The translations under genes were made by a program, and so were the position numbers. A DNA stretch of 18,742 nucleotides from an uncultured Agathobacter sp. (GTDB lineage: Bacteria; Bacillota; Clostridia; Lachnospirales; Lachnospiraceae): positions 1-18,742 of the forward strand of contig CAJUND010000045.1 of the NCBI GenBank assembly GCA_910587655.1, read 5' to 3'. Shown one piece after another: positions 1 to 6,924 of the stretch; within the stretch, counting starts at the first letter, position 1; every line of letters begins with the position of its first letter. The notes beneath the pieces were generated by a model. The model had not been told where the DNA came from. It saw nothing but the letters and a program-made list of their open reading frames with translations, and ran no database searches.

Positions 1-325
1 TGCCTTCCTCTCCCTGCTCTATGTAAATCTTTTCGTAGCAGACGAAAATTGTACCATCGGGTACTTTTCCCTCGTTTGCCGTGTCCGCCAGATCCAGTAC
101 CTCGAAAAATAATTCGTCCTGCCCTGCATCCGATATGTGCAGGGACTCTCCGTCGTCACCATATCTGTAAACCAGATGTTTCTCCCCAGCTTTAGTGACA
201 TCCGCGATATAAACTTCATAACCGTCATCAGGAACCAGTTCGATTTCAACTCCATCCCCTGGTGTAAATGCCCATATGGAACCATCGTTATCGACCTGAT
301 CCAGTCTGCCTTCCTCATTTACCAT
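1..325 (-). CDS. partial beta-rich protein, runs off the left edge
   Basis: An open frame runs on the minus strand from an ATG at 325 down to position 1 with no stop, so the 3' end lies outside the window. The frame stays open a further ten codons upstream to a TGA at 356-358, and the ATG has no clear Shine-Dalgarno sequence. The visible part is therefore probably the inside of a longer protein that lost its 5' end. The 108 visible residues are acidic and rich in Gly, Val and Asp (for example PGDGVEIELVPDDGYEV), a pattern common in beta-sandwich domains of secreted Firmicute proteins. There is no signal peptide, Cys or catalytic motif that I recognise. I infer a fragment of a surface protein, which fits the secreted genes next door. 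The function is unknown. Confidence 0.5.
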   Translation of the reverse strand, partial: MVNEEGRLDQVDNDGSIWAFTPGDGVEIELVPDDGYEVYIADVTKAGEKHLVYRYGDDGESLHISDAGQDELFFEVLDLADTANEGKVPDGTIFVCYEKIYIEQGEEG

Positions 326-435
326 TATATTTAAATCAGGTATCCTGTCACGGACTCAGGACGGCAGCAGGATTTGGTATTAACATGAAATGTATTTAAA
401 AAATGGTTTACATTAAATAAAAGTTTGACCGTAAC

Positions 436-531
436 ATGAAGGGCTGCTACATGGAACTGTGGAAATCCGACTGCGATGTGGAACGTGCCACATGTGAATA
501 TGAAGCACGCCACGGGAAGGGGATACAATAG
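436..531 (+). other. 31-codon open frame, possible gene tail crossing the duplication border
   Basis: This plus-strand ATG frame encodes 31 residues ending RATCEYEARHGKGIQ. Its last 22 codons (from 465) recur exactly at 3038-3104, where they sit behind a different ATG. The frame therefore crosses the left border of the large direct repeat. There is no convincing ribosome binding site. It may be the 3' tail of a lost gene carried along in the duplication. I do not recognise it. A hairpin (ATGTGG-aacgtg-CCACAT, 475-492) lies inside it, close to the repeat border. Confidence 0.2.
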
Positions 532-682
532 GTTTCAAACCTGAAATGAATCAAAAAACTATCCGGCACGGACATACGCCCGCCGAACAATTTTTTTGAC
601 CTTTATGGACAGCAGTTGGTGTCCTGTCCTGCTGGACGAAAACTGAACATAAGATATAAAACTGAACCGGGAAAACAAATAC

Positions 683-719
683 AAAAAGACGGAAAACAGC
701 ATTCCTGCTGCCCCCCGTC
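683..719 (-). terminator. terminator of hydrolase copy 1
   Basis: On the minus strand, about 40 nt past the stop codon, GACGG (715-719) and CCGTC (688-692) enclose an inner CAGCA-ggaa-TGCTG hairpin, with a CCCC/AAAA internal loop. It is followed directly by TTTTT (683-687), as expected of an intrinsic terminator. The same element recurs behind copy 2 (3256-3292). Confidence 0.65.
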
Positions 720-760
720 CCGTAACATTATTCCGTCAGTAACGTCGCCGTCCCGGTGCA

Positions 761-1654
761 TCAATACTCGTAGTGCCATATATAGCGGAGGCATGCATCA
801 AGTTCAGCCCAGCTGATAAAACTCCCCCAGTGCATTTTCATGTCACTGTTCTGGTTTGATTCCACCACAGTTATGCCGTCACTGCTACGGGAAAGCACAA
901 CCATCACGTGCCCGAGTCCCTCAGAATTCTTGATATACACCTCGTCGCCTATCCTTAAGGAACTTTCCGCGACGCTGCGGGAAGCTATCGACCTTTTGGG
1001 GACGCATCCATCCACGGTCATTAACACGTCGTCATCCCCCTGTGCGACCCAGCCCACACGGATATCATAAGGATCCCCATACAGTCCGTTTGTGATCCTG
1101 GCCGCACCGGAGCTGCAGTTTCCGACCTTCATTCCTTCGGGATACTGCTCCTTGAGCGAGAGAAGCCTTGCCTGCACCTGCTGCTCAGTCCATCCCACAT
1201 GCACGTAGCCCGCCGCGTCAAACTGCTGCTGCAGTCTCTGCTTCTCCTGCAGGAATGTTGCCTTGTCAACCTCCTCTCCGTCTGTGAAAAGCCAGAAAGG
1301 TCCGTTGCCGATGTCCACCGTGGTCTGCACGGGTGTGGTTACCGTCGCAGTGTCGGCCGCCGTATCCGCCGTCACGTCCACGGACGCTCCCCCGGCAGCA
1401 CCCTCATACGGAATCCTGCCCTCCTTCTGTCCGAAGTTTACATAGTGGCTGTACAGCGCCTCGGGACTCGTCCCTACGGCCGCCGCCACGTCTGGATACA
1501 GCGCCGCGTAGTACACCGGGTCGAAGCTGCCGGCGTCCTCCTGATCCGCATGCGCGGGACTGGTAACCATTTTTGTACCTTCCGAAATGGTGAATGCCAT
1601 TGCTACCGCCATTGCAGCCACAATAATTTTCCTTCCAATTCTCTCTTTCTTCAT
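761..1654 (-). CDS. secreted Cys/His hydrolase with FDPVYYAALYPDV repeat, copy 1
   Basis: 297 aa. The start is set by AAAGGAGG shortly before the ATG. Residues 1-36 form a signal peptide: basic start, hydrophobic core, and a likely cut after A-H-A before DQEDAG. Residues 44-83 form a short Tyr/Ala/Gly-rich repeat (FDPVYYAALYPDV ... FGQKEGRIPY), of a kind seen in secreted Clostridia proteins. A Thr/Ala-rich linker follows at about 86-115 and a Gln/Glu-rich helical stretch at about 127-172. The C-terminal domain (about 175-297) has Cys180 in GNCSSGAA, His249 in GLGHVMVVLS and VVESN at 263-267. This order matches the Cys-His-polar residue layout of papain/NlpC/CHAP-like amidases and peptidases. 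I infer an exported cysteine hydrolase, perhaps acting on cell wall or protein. The substrate is unknown. A close paralogue lies at 3334-4233, and signal peptidases lie nearby. Confidence 0.85.
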   Translation of the reverse strand: MKKERIGRKIIVAAMAVAMAFTISEGTKMVTSPAHADQEDAGSFDPVYYAALYPDVAAAVGTSPEALYSHYVNFGQKEGRIPYEGAAGGASVDVTADTAADTATVTTPVQTTVDIGNGPFWLFTDGEEVDKATFLQEKQRLQQQFDAAGYVHVGWTEQQVQARLLSLKEQYPEGMKVGNCSSGAARITNGLYGDPYDIRVGWVAQGDDDVLMTVDGCVPKRSIASRSVAESSLRIGDEVYIKNSEGLGHVMVVLSRSSDGITVVESNQNSDMKMHWGSFISWAELDACLRYIWHYEY

Positions 1655-1680
1655 TTTAAAGTCCTCCTTTTTCGTTTTAT

Positions 1681-1703
1681 ATTACCGTTATTAATATGGC
1701 AAT
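1681..1703 (-). promoter_or_regulatory. leader hairpin, copy 1
   Basis: In the minus-strand leader, ATTGCC and GGTAAT can pair around an AT-rich loop just upstream of the ribosome binding site. The matching place in copy 2 (4267-4289) keeps the GCC arm opposite GGC instead of GGT, so pairing survives the base change. It may affect translation or mRNA stability. The stem is weak and the evidence is only suggestive. Confidence 0.3.
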
Positions 1704-1831
1704 ACCTTTTAAATATTTTTTGTTACATCCACAGCGGGCTGGCAGGACAGATGCATTCCGCCGGCCTGCATAAATAATAACATCTCCTTCTGCCGCACCG
1801 TTTTGGAGAAAAAAAGTTTATCCCAATAAGT

Positions 1832-1861
1832 ATTTTATCGCATTATGATGATTTTTGTCAA
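1832..1861 (-). promoter_or_regulatory. promoter of hydrolase copy 1
   Basis: On the minus strand, TTGACA (1856-1861) and TAAAAT (1832-1837) are separated by 18 bp, a strong vegetative-type promoter. It predicts a leader of about 170 nt. The surroundings, AATGTTGACAA and GATAAAAT, recur with the same spacing ahead of copy 2 (4473-4502) and ahead of the first signal peptidase gene (5414-5443). Confidence 0.75.
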
Positions 1862-1986
1862 CATTGCGCGATAATCCGGCGACATACATTTTTTCGGCAA
1901 AAAAATAATACCCATACGGTATTACATAAAACTTATTGCTTGGTAATCATATAACCCATTACCAGGCTCCTGTATATATGATTGAT

Positions 1987-2322
1987 TCATTCATGTCTCC
2001 CTTCCGCTTCGTCTTTCGCTGGCAAAATTGATGTGTCCGGGTGCGACAGGCAGATCATCCCGGCAGTGTCATCCAGTGCCGCCTGTATCTGGCTTACCTC
2101 TTTCCCTCCATCTTCCAAAATGGCGTCCGTGTCAATCCCCGCGGTCGGACACTGGTAGACAAGGAAGGTGTCAGAACGTTTATGAAAACCAGCGTATGCC
2201 CCCTGATCCTGTCTGCCCCTCCCTGCGTGCCGTCTACGCACGCATGCAAACTGAAAGTATGGGTTTCCTGTGTCCCGATGGATGTCTTTGTAGTGAACTA
2301 CCCGTACAAGAAACGGATTTTT
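1987..2322 (-). other. unassigned open frame between hydrolase copy 1 and the DUF4143 relic
   Basis: A minus-strand frame is open from 2322 to a TGA at 1987-1989 (about 111 codons) but has no ATG near its start; GTG at 2241 is the first usable start. The residues (for example RVVHYKDIHRDTGNPYF) are not low-complexity, yet I recognise no family, and overlapping plus-strand frames are also open. It could be a gene relic or chance. No function is assigned. Confidence 0.2.
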
Positions 2323-2354
2323 CTATCCGTCTTCCTGCCACCGGCATAAGTGTG

Positions 2355-2800
2355 TTAAAATTCCAGACTATCCGCATTTAATAGAAAATACTTCATACCC
2401 ATAATTACAAATCCTTCTTCATTTCTCCACGGTTTTTTTTGTTCCATTAACGATAACAATTTTCTTAAATGAATCCGGAATCTTCCTAAATGAGTTAAAC
2501 TCCTGTGTCCGCTTTTCCTCAGAAGCCATATCATACGCTGCCTGAATATAATATCTCTGACTGCCCTGGTTTACTACAAAGTCAACCTCTAATTGCTTAC
2601 GGGTTGTTTTTCCTTCATTATTTTTTGCATACACCTCTACGATACCGACATCCACATTATAACCCCGGATAAGCTGCTCATTATATACAATATTTTCCAT
2701 GATGTGGGTAGGCTCCTGCTGCCTGAAATTCAGTCTGGCGTTTCTAAGCCCTATATCCGAAAAATAATATTTCAGGATAGTTTTTTTGGTCGGAAGGTAT
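2355..2800 (-). pseudogene. C-terminal relic of a DUF4143-type AAA ATPase, frameshifted
   Basis: The minus-strand translation from about 2800 (LKYYFSDIGLRNARLNFRQ, then MENIVYNEQLIRGYNVDVG and KQLEVDFVVNQGSQRYYIQ) matches the C-terminal DUF4143 region of the predicted ATPases common in Lachnospiraceae and Bacteroidetes. The AAA domain expected upstream is absent; an intrinsic terminator (2848-2882) sits there instead. The reading frame breaks in a run of eight A (plus strand T, 2433-2440): the local frame ends early as NGTKKTVEK, while the neighbouring frame continues as KPWRNEEGFVIMG ... LEF to a TAA at 2355-2357, giving the family-like end. It is therefore a truncated, frameshifted relic. 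The family call is confident; a sequencing error in the homopolymer remains possible for the frameshift alone. Confidence 0.8.
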
Positions 2801-2847
2801 CCACAGAAATGCCGGAGACGTATCCAGAAGCCCCCATACAGACATCT

Positions 2848-2882
2848 AAAAAGACAGATGGAATAAAACCATCTGTCTTTTT
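2848..2882. terminator. perfect bidirectional terminator hairpin
   Basis: AAAAAGACAGATGG (2848-2861) and CCATCTGTCTTTTT (2869-2882) form a perfect 14-bp stem with a 7-nt loop, with A and T runs on both sides. It can stop transcription in either direction. It lies where the missing N-terminal part of the DUF4143 gene should be, marking a recombination junction nearby. Confidence 0.8.
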
Positions 2883-3032
2883 CTGTCGGCCAATCCAGCC
2901 ATGGAAACATTCCGCGTATCCAGATGTCACTGCCGAAACTGGGAAGATGCTCCGTATATCCCAGTTCTGGTCAATACATGAAACGGTGGATTACGGTCCA
3001 CTGATCACTGCCACCGTTTTCAAGTGCTTCCC

Positions 3033-3104
3033 ATGATATCCGACTGCGATGTGGAACGTGCCACATGTGAATATGAAGCACGCCACGGGAAGGGGATACA
3101 ATAG
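3033..3104 (+). other. second copy of the CEYEARHGKGIQ open frame
   Basis: A 23-codon plus-strand frame begins just outside the repeat border and shares its last 22 codons with 436-531. Only the first residue or two differ because the border lies at 3038. There is no ribosome binding site. It is most likely a passenger of the duplication. Confidence 0.15.
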
Positions 3105-3255
3105 GTTTCAAACCTGAAATGAATCAAAAAACTATCCGGCACGGACATACGCCCGCCGAACAATTTTTTTGACCTTTATGGACAGCAGTTGGTGTCCTGT
3201 CCTGCTGGACGAAAACTGAACATAAGATATAAAACTGAACCGGGAAAACAAATAC

Positions 3256-3292
3256 AAAAAGACGGAAAACAGCATTCCTGCTGCCCCCCGTC
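3256..3292 (-). terminator. terminator of hydrolase copy 2
   Basis: Same structure as 683-719: an outer GACGG/CCGTC stem, an inner CAGCA/TGCTG stem and a T run on the minus strand, just past the stop of the gene at 3334. Confidence 0.65.
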
Positions 3293-3333
3293 CCGTAACA
3301 TTATTCCGCCAGTAACGTCGCCGTCCCGGTGCA

Positions 3334-4233
3334 TCAATACTCATAGTGCCATATATAATTGATGGATGCATCCAGTTCAGCCCAGCTAAAAAACCTCCCC
3401 CAATGCATCTTCCTGTCGCCATTCAGGTTCGATTCCACCACGGTGATACCGTCATCACTGCGGGAAAGCACAACCATAACATGGCCGAGTCCTCTGGATC
3501 CCGGAGTGTGTATCTCGTCACCTACCCTTAAGAAGTTTTTCGCGACGCTACGGGAAGCTATCGACCTTTTGGGAACGCATCCATCCACGGTGATTAACTC
3601 GTCGTCCTCGTCACCCCTTGCGACCCAGCCCACACGGATATCATAAGGATCCCCATACAGTCCGTTAGTGATCTTGGCCGCACCGGAGCTGCAGTTTCCG
3701 ACCTCAATGCCTTCGGGATACTGTTCCTTGAGCGAGAGAAGCCTTGCCTGCACCTGCTGCTCGGTCCAGCCCACATGGACGTAACCCGCCGCGTCAAACT
3801 GCTGCTGCAGTCTCTGCTTCTCCTGCAGGAATGTTGCCTTGTCAACCTCCTCTCCGTCTGTGAAAAGCCAGAAAGGTCCGTTGCCGATGTCCACCGTGGT
3901 CTGCACGGGTGTGGTTACCGTCGCAGTGTCGGCCGCCGTATCCGCCGTCACGTCCACGGACGCTCCCCCGGCAGCACCCTCATACGGAATCCTGCCCTCC
4001 TTCTGTCCGAAGTTTACATAGTGGCTGTACAGCGCCTCGGGACTCGTCCCTACGGCCGCCGCCACGTCTGGATACAGCGCCGCGTAGTACACCGGGTCGA
4101 AGCTGCCGGCGTCCTCCTGATCCGCACGCGCGGGACTGGTAACCATCCCTGCGCCTTCCACGGCGCCGAATGCCATTGCCGCCGCCATTGCCCCCACGAT
4201 AAGTTTCTTTGCAAAATTTTCTCTTTTTTTCAT
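3334..4233 (-). CDS. secreted Cys/His hydrolase with FDPVYYAALYPDV repeat, copy 2
   Basis: 299 aa, paralogue of the gene at 761-1654, with AGGAGGA ahead of the ATG. The signal peptide (1-37, A-R-A before DQEDAG) differs clearly from copy 1 (MKKRENFAKKLIVGAMAAAM). Residues from DQEDAG through the repeat, the linker and most of the helical stretch are identical to copy 1 at the DNA level. The C-terminal hydrolase domain keeps Cys181 (GNCSSGAA), the GLGHVMVVLS His and VVESN, but differs at many other positions: RGDEDDELIT against QGDDDVLMT, IHTPGSRG against YIKNSEG, RFFSWAELDASINY against SFISWAELDACLRY. Changes cluster between and around the putative catalytic residues, so both copies look functional and may differ in specificity. 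The promoter is at 4473-4502. Confidence 0.85.
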   Translation of the reverse strand: MKKRENFAKKLIVGAMAAAMAFGAVEGAGMVTSPARADQEDAGSFDPVYYAALYPDVAAAVGTSPEALYSHYVNFGQKEGRIPYEGAAGGASVDVTADTAADTATVTTPVQTTVDIGNGPFWLFTDGEEVDKATFLQEKQRLQQQFDAAGYVHVGWTEQQVQARLLSLKEQYPEGIEVGNCSSGAAKITNGLYGDPYDIRVGWVARGDEDDELITVDGCVPKRSIASRSVAKNFLRVGDEIHTPGSRGLGHVMVVLSRSDDGITVVESNLNGDRKMHWGRFFSWAELDASINYIWHYEY

Positions 4234-4472
4234 TTTAATGTCCTCCTTTTCTTCGTTTCATCTTGTATTGCCGTTTTTAATATGGCAGTACGTTATAAAT
4301 ACTTTTTTGTTTTTAAGTGTTTACCCTCCAAATGCTACGCCGCATTCTATCCATCGTTCATATGGTTCCTCCTCGTTTCTATACTTCGGGCAGCGGCATC
4401 CCGCCGTCCACGAAATCATGCCATCTCCTGCTGCCATACCAGTTTGGAGAAAATCAGTGTATCCTAATAAGT

Positions 4473-4502
4473 ATTTTATCTCATTATGATGAATTTTGTC
4501 AA
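4473..4502 (-). promoter_or_regulatory. promoter of hydrolase copy 2
   Basis: TTGACA (4497-4502) and TAAAAT (4473-4478) are 18 bp apart on the minus strand. Spacing and flanks match the copy 1 promoter. Upstream, 4503-4658 has no gene; it holds small inverted repeats (AGGCAG/CTGCCT at 4559-4584 and ACTGCAG/CTGCAGT at 4611-4640). Confidence 0.75.
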
Positions 4503-4658
4503 CATGACACGATAAATCAATTTCCAGTCCCGCCGATGCCATATTCCAGCGCATATACAGGCAGCAGGAATACCTACCCTGCCTATAGCAGAATTCTTCC
4601 CCGCAGTAAGACTGCAGGGAGTTCTTTACTATGCTGCAGTATTGAATGAAATCTACAA

Positions 4659-4694
4659 AAAAAGAAGCAGTATCTCTAAATACCGCTTCTTTTT
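4659..4694. terminator. bidirectional terminator after signal peptidase 1
   Basis: AAAAAGAAGCAGTA (4659-4672) and TACCGCTTCTTTTT (4681-4694) pair over 14 positions with one mismatch and an 8-nt loop. A and T runs make it usable on both strands. It is the first terminator downstream of the minus-strand signal peptidase gene that ends at 4837. I see no gene between 4695 and 4836. Confidence 0.75.
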
Positions 4695-4836
4695 AATCAT
4701 ACATTATCCAAAAACCCAAAATCAGAAAATACAGAAATCAGTTCATGTATGTCAGTCTTTTCTCAATACCGTTCTGGAGCAGGACGGATATTACCAGATT
4801 CTGCAATGTTTTAACCGGCCGGATCTGTGATTCTTT

Positions 4837-5373
4837 TTAGTTTCTAATATAATCCAGATTCCCACAGTTTTTCAGGGGAGATATGATAAATTTCGCTTTT
4901 CCCACGATATTTTCAAGCGGAACATATTTTTCTGTCCAGAACCGGCTGTCGTTCGACTGGTTCCTGTTATCCCCGAGAAAAAAATAACACCCATCAGGCA
5001 CCACATAAATGCCGTCCCCCCTGCCGTTCATCGGTCTTCTTATAAATGAATCATCCAGTTCCGTTCCGTCTGCATAAACACATCCGCCCGACACCTCGAT
5101 GGTCTCTCCGGGCAGCCCGATAACGCGTTTTACAAACAGCTCATCCGGACTGTCCGGGGGATAGAAAAAAAGTATGTCATATCTTTCAATGTCCTCCCCT
5201 TCGATGCCATACCGCGTACCCAGAATCAGATCGCCGGTTTTTATTGTATCCTCCATGCTGCCTGACACTGCCCGGTCCAGACGCCACACCGTACTAAATA
5301 AAATAAAAAAAATTAACATGCCACACACATAAACAGCAAAGATTTTTAACATTCTTTTCGTAAATTTATCCAT
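4837..5373 (-). CDS. lepB: type I signal peptidase, paralogue 1
   Basis: 178 aa, start supported by GAGAGGG before the ATG. Membrane-bound serine protease of the S26 family that removes signal peptides from exported proteins on the outer face of the membrane. One N-terminal membrane helix (about 11-29) follows a basic start. The catalytic Ser39 lies in SGSMEDTI and the Lys82 general base in FVKRVIGLPGE. GDNRNQSNDSRFW near the C-terminus is the conserved family box. The length is normal for the short Gram-positive type. Position -2 before SGSM is Val where Pro is usual. The promoter (5414-5443) has the signature of the two hydrolase genes, so this enzyme may serve those exported proteins. A second paralogue follows at 5535-6056. 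Accessory copies of this kind are often tied to a dedicated substrate; that role here is inference. Confidence 0.93.
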   Translation of the reverse strand: MDKFTKRMLKIFAVYVCGMLIFFILFSTVWRLDRAVSGSMEDTIKTGDLILGTRYGIEGEDIERYDILFFYPPDSPDELFVKRVIGLPGETIEVSGGCVYADGTELDDSFIRRPMNGRGDGIYVVPDGCYFFLGDNRNQSNDSRFWTEKYVPLENIVGKAKFIISPLKNCGNLDYIRN

Positions 5374-5413
5374 AAATCCCTCTCTTTTAAGGTTTTATCT
5401 ATCCACACGAACC

Positions 5414-5443
5414 ATTTTATCTCTTATTGTTTAAAATTGTCAA
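5414..5443 (-). promoter_or_regulatory. promoter of signal peptidase 1, same signature as the hydrolases
   Basis: TTGACA (5438-5443) and TAAAAT (5414-5419) with an 18-bp spacer on the minus strand. The upstream AATGTTGACAA and downstream GATAAAAT contexts match the hydrolase promoters, although the spacer sequence differs. Confidence 0.75.
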
Positions 5444-5501
5444 CATTGACTTGCATGGATTCGTATGGCCTGTTTCTTCCATATAATATAGATATAAAAC
5501 G

Positions 5502-5532
5502 GACAGCCGTATTTATCCTGCTGCCCCCTGTC
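5502..5532 (-). terminator. weak terminator-like hairpin after signal peptidase 2
   Basis: On the minus strand GACAG (5528-5532) can pair with CTGTC (5502-5506), followed by CGTTTTATAT. The loop carries GGGGGCAGCAGGA, also found in the hydrolase terminators. The stem is short, so the call is tentative. Confidence 0.3.
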
Positions 5533-5534
5533 AT

Positions 5535-6056
5535 CTATACAGCCCCGATGTTTTTAAAGGGAAAGATTATAAACTTCGCTTTCCCCTCGACATTTTCAAC
5601 CGGCACATACTTTTCCGTCCAGAACCTGCTGTCGTCTGACTGGTTGCGGTTATCGCCCATAACGAAATAACAGCCGTCCGGTACCACATAAGTGCCATCC
5701 CCCTTTGCGTTCATCGGATTTTTTACAAAGGAATCATCCAGCCTGACGCCGTCCGCATATACGCTTCCGTCGCAGACCACGACCGTTTCTCCCGGAAGTC
5801 CGATCACCCTCTTGATATAGACCGTATCCGGTTCGTCAGGCGGAGCGAAAACCAGTATGTCATACCGTTCTATATCCCCCTCCCCAATATCATACCTTGT
5901 GCCAAGCACGAAATCACCCGTCCTGATCGTGCCCTCCATACTGCCGGATGGTATAAAGTTTAACATCAGTACGGTTCTGGACAGGATTACCGTGGCTGCC
6001 CATAACATACAGTACCCCGCCAGGAACCGCAGAAGCCTTTTCTCAAATATATCCAT
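5535..6056 (-). CDS. lepB: type I signal peptidase, paralogue 2
   Basis: 173 aa, with a strong GGGAGG site before the ATG. An S26 serine/lysine signal peptidase: N-terminal membrane helix (about 8-31), catalytic Ser39 in the canonical PSGSM box, Lys82 in YIKRVIGLPGE, and the GDNRNQSDDSRFW box. It aligns with the neighbouring enzyme (4837-5373) almost without gaps but differs across the membrane segment and in many surface positions, so the pair is an older duplication than the hydrolase pair. Its own promoter is weaker (a TATAAT at 6109-6114), and it lacks the TTGACA-18-TAAAAT signature. The two enzymes may therefore be expressed differently. Confidence 0.93.
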   Translation of the reverse strand: MDIFEKRLLRFLAGYCMLWAATVILSRTVLMLNFIPSGSMEGTIRTGDFVLGTRYDIGEGDIERYDILVFAPPDEPDTVYIKRVIGLPGETVVVCDGSVYADGVRLDDSFVKNPMNAKGDGTYVVPDGCYFVMGDNRNQSDDSRFWTEKYVPVENVEGKAKFIIFPFKNIGAV

Positions 6057-6108
6057 GAAATTTTCCTCCCTTCAGGACATGTGCGGATTTATTGTTTCCA
6101 TAATAAAT

Positions 6109-6114
6109 ATTATA
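6109..6114 (-). promoter_or_regulatory. putative -10 box of signal peptidase 2
   Basis: TATAAT on the minus strand about 50 nt before the start codon. No good -35 box is visible at the right distance, so the site is tentative. Confidence 0.35.
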
Positions 6115-6160
6115 CGCCATGCCTGTATTTAACGGTTTTAGGGAAAACATGGAAGGGGCA

Positions 6161-6188
6161 GAAAACCCCGGACAAAACCGGGGTTTTC
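6161..6188. terminator. terminator hairpin after the DUF5688 relic
   Basis: GAAAACCCCGG (6161-6171) and CCGGGGTTTTC (6178-6188) form a perfect 11-bp stem with a 6-nt loop. It lies 10 nt past the original stop codon of the DUF5688 gene (6198), which supports that longer reading. Confidence 0.75.
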
Positions 6189-6197
6189 TATTTCATG

Positions 6198-6845
6198 TCA
6201 GCATATATAAATCCTGCCTTCTTCCCTGTCATAGCAGTACAGCAAGTACGACAGGATCTCATCCGGCTGCACCTGCGTGTCATTGATTTCCCTGATCATG
6301 CTTCTGATTTCTTACGTCTCCTTCATGTCTTCAACCGGCAGGATTAGAAGCTCATGTACCGACGAGGGAATGATAAAAAGGCTGCTGCCGGTTCTGTCTG
6401 CGAATTCACGGATTAGGCCGGGATACAGCATGCAGGCCGCCCCTTCTATCTTTTTTATGTTGGTAAGCACATACATTGGCACGCTGTCCGCAGATTCTGC
6501 CGTAAACCCATCACAGTCCGGGTTCTCCGCCCTTATGGCTTCTTCCATGCTTTTTATCTCATACGGCATAATCCGGGGTGTATTTTCCAACGCATCATGA
6601 TACAGTGTTTCCAGCTCCACGTCCCACAGCTTCATATGCACGTTATATACCAGGATATATGCTGTCCCCTGCCCTTCCTGTGAAACCAGGCACTGAAAGA
6701 CAACCGAGAGGTCAAGAAAATCCATATGGGGTATGTTCTCAAGCAGATCCCTGTTTCTCTCCGTGTTGACCAGTTTATAGACGACCCTTTTCCTGACACT
6801 GTCATAATTTAGATACTGATGCATATCAACAGACCTGTCCTTCAT
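6198..6845 (-). pseudogene. DUF5688 relic, N-terminally short with an internal stop
   Basis: The ATG at 6845 (MKDRSVDMHQYLNY) is backed by GAGGAGGAAG. The frame carries the hallmark middle of DUF5688 proteins (VVYKLVNTERNRDLLENIPH, FLDLSVVFQCLV, NVHMKLWDV, NTPRIMPYEIKSMEEA). These are proteins of unknown function, frequent in many copies in Lachnospiraceae. A TAA at 6312-6314 stops it after VEDMKET. The same frame then continues EIRSMIREINDTQVQPDEIL and ends at a TGA at 6198-6200, which is the expected family C-terminus. The N-terminal part usual for the family (on the order of a hundred residues) is also missing. Both defects point to a decaying gene; the 177-residue truncated product could still be made. 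Confidence 0.8.
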
Positions 6846-6924
6846 TACTGACTTCCTCCTCTTCCTGAATTTATTGTGTTTTGAATATGCCTGATCCGGG
6901 ACGGTAAAATTTTCATCCTGATCC

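Larger units (their letters stand above)
465..1895 (-). repeat. large direct repeat, copy 1 (with 3038-4530)
   Basis: The segment from 465 matches the segment from 3038 with an offset of 2573 bp, growing to 2579 bp after two 3-bp insertions inside the gene. Identity is very uneven. Positions 465 to about 778 are almost identical. The 3' third of the gene (about 780-1207) is clearly diverged. Positions 1208-1550 are identical throughout. The signal-peptide region (1551-1654) is diverged, and the promoter region is partly conserved to about 1895. The left border is sharp at 465/3038. It is a tandem duplication of a gene with its promoter and terminator. Confidence 0.9.
3038..4530 (-). repeat. 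large direct repeat, copy 2 (with 465-1895)
   Basis: Second copy of the gene-sized direct repeat described at 465-1895. It holds the terminator, the hydrolase gene, its leader and its promoter. Similarity fades upstream of the promoter beyond about 4530. Stretches of zero divergence next to clearly diverged ones suggest repeated exchange between the copies after the duplication. Confidence 0.9.

Noticed and set aside
19..334. Short frames on both strands at the left edge (minus MRKADWIRS, plus MQGLSVVTIS).
   Set aside because: The third minus frame, open to the window edge, has the acidic beta-rich composition of a real protein; the others are its shadows.
3775..4467. A 230-codon plus-strand frame across hydrolase copy 2, mirrored at 1199-1777 over copy 1.
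   Set aside because: The repeated frame only reflects the duplication; composition (Arg, Leu, Cys) is that of an antisense frame.
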